From an uncultured Prevotellaceae bacterium (GTDB taxonomy: Bacteria; Bacteroidota; Bacteroidia; Bacteroidales; Bacteroidaceae), in assembly GCA_902778535.1 (NCBI GenBank), contig CACYYG010000017.1:1-64000 (forward strand): DNA of 64,000 bases. The letters run 5' to 3'. Below the pieces are notes generated by a model. It worked only from the letters and a program-made list of their open reading frames with translations, had not been told where the DNA came from and did no database searches. The translations under genes were made by a program, and so were the position numbers. This document shows positions 61,379 to 64,000 of this stretch, piece by piece (the first letter of the stretch is position 1; each line of letters opens with the position of its first letter).

Positions 61379-61386
61379 TACATTTG
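61379..61386 (+). promoter_or_regulatory. -7 element TACATTTG of the lipid kinase gene
   Basis: TACATTTG ends 5 nt before the ATG at 61392, implying a leaderless or nearly leaderless mRNA. Confidence 0.55.
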
Positions 61387-61391
61387 CACCC

Positions 61392-62342
61392 ATGCAAGAC
61401 GCAAGAAAACAACTTTTATTCATCGTTAACCCTATCTCGGGCACCAGTTCGAAGAAAGGATTCGACGCGATGGTGGAGCAAGTAATCGACCACAATCGTT
61501 TTCTTTGCAATATAGTCCGAACAGAATATGCCGGCCATGCAGCCGTTTTAGCTGCCGATGCAGCTACCGCAGGCACTGACATCTGCGTAGCCGTAGGCGG
61601 CGACGGCACCGTCAACGAGGTAGCCCGCGGACTGGTAGGCACCAATACCGCCTTAGGTATCGTACCCTGTGGCTCGGGTAACGGCTTGGCACGCCATCTC
61701 TGCATGCCCATGAACATAAAGAGGGCGCTGGGCATCATCAACGAGGGGCAGACCGACACCTTCGACTATGGCATTATTAACGGCCATCCGTTCTTCTGCA
61801 CCTGCGGTATGGGATTCGACGCCCACGTGTCACTACTTTTCTCACAGTCTGGGAAACGCGGGCTCGGCACCTACGCCCGCATGGTGCTGCAGGAGGGGCT
61901 GAAGTACAAAGGCGACAGCTATGACGTCACCATCGAGGACGCAGGCGGCGAGACACAGCATCTCGAAGCCTTCCTCATTGCCTGCGGCAACGCGGCTCAG
62001 TATGGCAACAACACCTACATTGCCCCCGAGGCATCGATGCAGGACGGGTTGCTCGACGTCATCATCATCGAGCCCATCAGGGGACTTGGCGCCACCCGAG
62101 TGCTCGTGGATCTCTTCACAAAAACCATCAAAAACAATCCACACGTCACACACACACTGGCGCGGCACCTGCATATACACCGCCCATCCGACGGTGCAGT
62201 ACACTATGACGGCGATCCCGCCATAATGGGTAGCGACATCGACATCAGCATAGTGCCGCGAGGTCTTAAAGCCGTGGTCAACCCCCGCGTTGTCGAAGAC
62301 AAGGCACAGCCTGGGCGTCTCGCCAAAATGCTGCATATATAA
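61392..62342 (+). CDS. Diacylglycerol/sphingosine kinase-family lipid kinase
   Basis: 316 residues from ATG 61392. DAGK catalytic domain: FIVNPISGTSSKKG, VGGDGTVNEVA and IPCGSGNGLARHL. Divergent from the serine palmitoyltransferase-like gene; probably phosphorylates diacylglycerol or a sphingoid lipid at the membrane. Confidence 0.92.
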   Translation: MQDARKQLLFIVNPISGTSSKKGFDAMVEQVIDHNRFLCNIVRTEYAGHAAVLAADAATAGTDICVAVGGDGTVNEVARGLVGTNTALGIVPCGSGNGLARHLCMPMNIKRALGIINEGQTDTFDYGIINGHPFFCTCGMGFDAHVSLLFSQSGKRGLGTYARMVLQEGLKYKGDSYDVTIEDAGGETQHLEAFLIACGNAAQYGNNTYIAPEASMQDGLLDVIIIEPIRGLGATRVLVDLFTKTIKNNPHVTHTLARHLHIHRPSDGAVHYDGDPAIMGSDIDISIVPRGLKAVVNPRVVEDKAQPGRLAKMLHI

Positions 62343-62345
62343 TAT

Positions 62346-62549
62346 ATGTTCGCGTACATATTTCAAATTTCACTCGTCATTGTTGTTGTAGCACTGTCTG
62401 TGGGCTATGCCCTTTGGCGTATTCGCAAGTCTGTCAAAGCCAATTCCGACCCTTGCGCCGGCTGTACAGGTTGTGCGCTGAGAAACCAGAAAAAGGGGAA
62501 AGAAGCTTGTGAGAAGAAAAAAAACATGAAGAAAAATTTGGATAATTAA
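62346..62549 (+). CDS. FeoB-associated Cys-rich membrane protein
   Basis: 67 residues: one N-terminal transmembrane helix, then SDPCAGCTGCALRNQK and a Lys-rich tail. Matches the FeoB-associated Cys-rich family; no feoA or feoB is nearby. Starts 3 nt after the lipid kinase stop. Confidence 0.85.
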   Translation: MFAYIFQISLVIVVVALSVGYALWRIRKSVKANSDPCAGCTGCALRNQKKGKEACEKKKNMKKNLDN

Positions 62550-62568
62550 AAAAAACACGCTAACTTTG
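62538..62568 (+). promoter_or_regulatory. tRNA-Cys promoter
   Basis: TTG 62538-62540, 20-nt spacer, TAACTTTG 62561-62568, 17 bp before the tRNA. Confidence 0.7.
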
Positions 62569-62585
62569 CACGCGCAATTACAAAA

Positions 62586-62657
62586 GGTGCCTTGGATGAG
62601 TGGCTTAGTCAACGGTCTGCAAAACCGTCTACAGCAGTTCGAATCTGCTAGGCACCT
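62586..62657 (+). tRNA. tRNA-Cys (anticodon GCA)
   Basis: Acceptor GGTGCCT/AGGCACC, anticodon stem CGGT/ACCG with loop CTGCAAA (anticodon GCA), T-arm GCAG-TTCGAAT-CTGC, discriminator T. Confidence 0.95.
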
Positions 62658-62663
62658 CGCAGA

Positions 62664-62708
62664 AAAATCCCGAAACCCCGACAGACAAAGGGTTTCGGGA
62701 TTTTCTTT
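62664..62708 (+). terminator. Terminator of tRNA-Cys
   Basis: Perfect 15-bp stem (62664-62678 with 62690-62704) with AAAA on the left and TTTT on the right; 11-nt loop. Confidence 0.88.
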
Positions 62709-62753
62709 TGAAGTAATCTACAATAAACAAGAGGTTTTGACGTTATAATAACG

Positions 62754-64000
62754 ATGAAACACTCATTCAAAGGCAATGTGCACCGCCACGTTGCCATAAT
62801 AATGTTGCTGCTGCTGACAACCTTACAGGCTGTCGGCCAGACGTTTACGCTGAAAGGCCTGGTGACCGACGACGAAGGCAAGCCTGTGGAGTTTGCAACG
62901 GTGGCCTGTGCAGAGCAGAGCAAGGTGACCTTCACCAATATCAAGGGCGAATACCATTTGACCCTACAAACCGCCGATTCGGTGAAGGTGAGCTACTCGA
63001 TGGTTGGCTACAAATCGCGTACAAGGACGCTCTACAAGCCAAAAGGCATACAGACCCTGCGCATCCTGCTGCGTACAGACGGAGAACTCGGCGAAGTGGT
63101 GGTGACGGAGCGCCGACGCCAGACCGACCAGATGGAACAGCTCGACATCAAAGACCTGCGCACAGGCGCTGTCAGCGTGACAGGCAATGCCATCGAGGAA
63201 CTCATTCAGCAGCAGGCTGGCGTCTCTACCCACAATGAATTGAGCAGCCAGTACAACGTGCGTGGCGGCTCTTTCGACGAGAACTCCGTATATATAAATA
63301 ATGTGGAAGTCTACCGTCCCCTGCTTATCCGTTCCGGCCAGCAGGAAGGGCTTTCCGTCATCAATGCCGATATGGTGGAGAAGGTGGGCTTTTCGTCAGG
63401 CGGTTTTTCTGCGAAATACGGCGACAAGATGTCCAGTGCGCTCGACATTACCTACCGCCGTCCCAAGCGTTTCGAAGCCACCGCATCAGCCAGTCTGCTG
63501 GGCGGTTCGGCCTACATAGGCTATGGCGCCAACAAGCATTTCTCCATGAGTCACGGCATAAGATATAAAACCAACAGATACCTGTTAGGCTCATTAGAAA
63601 CTACTGGAGAATACAGGCCCAATCAGCTTGACTACCAGACATATATAACCTGGCAGCCAAATCGACGCTGGACATTCGATTTCCTTGGAAACATTTCGGA
63701 GAATCACTACAACTTCCGTCCCAAGGACCGCGAGACCAGCTTCGGTACGATGGAAGACGTGAAATCGTTCAAGGTGTATTTCGACGGCCAGGAAAAAGAC
63801 ATCTTCCGCACTCTCTTCGGCACAGCATCACTGACGCGCCACATCGGCGACAGCACCAGCGTCAAGTTGCTGTGGAGCGCCTTCTACACCAAGGAGCAGG
63901 AGCGCTACGACATACAAGGCCAATACTGGCTCGACGACACCGGCAGTGCCGAGCAATTAGGCGTCGGCACCTACGCCGAGCACGCCCGCAATTACCTGAC
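62754..64000 (+). CDS. TonB-dependent receptor, N-terminal part (runs off the window)
   Basis: At least 415 codons without a stop to the window end. ATG 62754. Signal peptide (AIIMLLLLTTLQAVGQ), carboxypeptidase-like domain (TLKGLVTDDEGKPVEFATV), LGEVVVTERRR, then a TonB-receptor plug (YNVRGGSFDENSVYINN, INADMVEKVGFSSGGFSAKYGDK) and the start of the barrel. Bacteroidota outer-membrane transporter, not SusC-like; substrate unknown. Confidence 0.9.
   Translation, partial: MKHSFKGNVHRHVAIIMLLLLTTLQAVGQTFTLKGLVTDDEGKPVEFATVACAEQSKVTFTNIKGEYHLTLQTADSVKVSYSMVGYKSRTRTLYKPKGIQTLRILLRTDGELGEVVVTERRRQTDQMEQLDIKDLRTGAVSVTGNAIEELIQQQAGVSTHNELSSQYNVRGGSFDENSVYINNVEVYRPLLIRSGQQEGLSVINADMVEKVGFSSGGFSAKYGDKMSSALDITYRRPKRFEATASASLLGGSAYIGYGANKHFSMSHGIRYKTNRYLLGSLETTGEYRPNQLDYQTYITWQPNRRWTFDFLGNISENHYNFRPKDRETSFGTMEDVKSFKVYFDGQEKDIFRTLFGTASLTRHIGDSTSVKLLWSAFYTKEQERYDIQGQYWLDDTGSAEQLGVGTYAEHARNYL

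Overview
The window looks like a chromosomal segment of a Prevotella-like member of the Bacteroidales (Bacteroidota). This rests on many promoters of the Bacteroidota type (TTG, 17-20 nt, then TAnnTTTG), outer-membrane beta-barrel and TonB-type receptors with carboxypeptidase-like N-termini, secreted proteins with a C-terminal tail of the Y-x-x-x-G ... GIYIV-x-G-x-K type, a fused NfnAB-type enzyme, a FISUMP-domain protein, DUF6057, and scarce Shine-Dalgarno sites. The mix of glycosidases and uronate genes suggests a gut or rumen plant-fibre degrader; species cannot be named from the sequence alone.

Layout. 0.1-4.4 kb: a minus-strand exonuclease/RecQ/UvrD fusion that stops before UvrD motif VI. 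4.4-7.1 kb: hairpin-rich spacer, a small HExxH protein and gdhA. 7.2-13.5 kb: an accessory island with a 6S-like structured RNA or leader, two methyltransferase-like genes, a minus-strand PIN toxin-antitoxin pair and a GIY-YIG/SF2-helicase fusion, read here as a restriction-modification-like system. 13.6-14.2 kb: rplU-rpmA. 14.4-21 kb: rpiB, MFS transporter, secreted protein, patatin lipase, kdgK, uxaC. 21.4-32.7 kb: zinc-ribbon/FHA protein, GH51 arabinofuranosidase, NfnAB fusion, DUF486 protein, DUF6057/TolB-like pair, riboflavin synthase, MATE transporter. 32.7-44.9 kb: GH30 glycosidase, free-methionine-sulfoxide reductase, AlkZ-related protein, SDR, phosphoglucomutase, rlmN, pdxA, YiiX-like lipoprotein, pgk, DUF3298 lipoprotein, CE1-type esterase. 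44.9-49.3 kb: a minus-strand cluster of secreted or zinc-binding proteins, a gene relic carrying a 247-bp MITE-like insertion, and a REP-associated (RAYT-type) transposase. 49.7-64 kb: adhesin-like secreted protein, OM receptor, LiaF-like membrane protein, TPR protein, def, ruvX, SPOR lipoprotein, YtxH/holin cluster, tRNA-Pro, serine palmitoyltransferase-like enzyme, lipid kinase, FeoB-associated protein, tRNA-Cys and a TonB receptor that runs off the end.

Functionally, kdgK, uxaC, GH51, GH30 and CE1-type genes fit degradation of glucuronoarabinoxylan and catabolism of the released uronate. gdhA and NfnAB fit ammonia assimilation and redox balance.

The least explained signal is a class of short tandem arrays, mostly with a 7-nt unit, each locus having its own unit sequence. 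Two loci (patatin gene, def/TPR junction) carry them as inverted pairs enclosing a start codon. One array lies in frame inside ribE. Others sit across gene junctions. A second repeat class, 15-bp palindromes on a strict 22-bp pitch, occurs at two loci in opposite orientation. The 247-bp element has imperfect terminal inverted repeats and an exact 9-bp target duplication.
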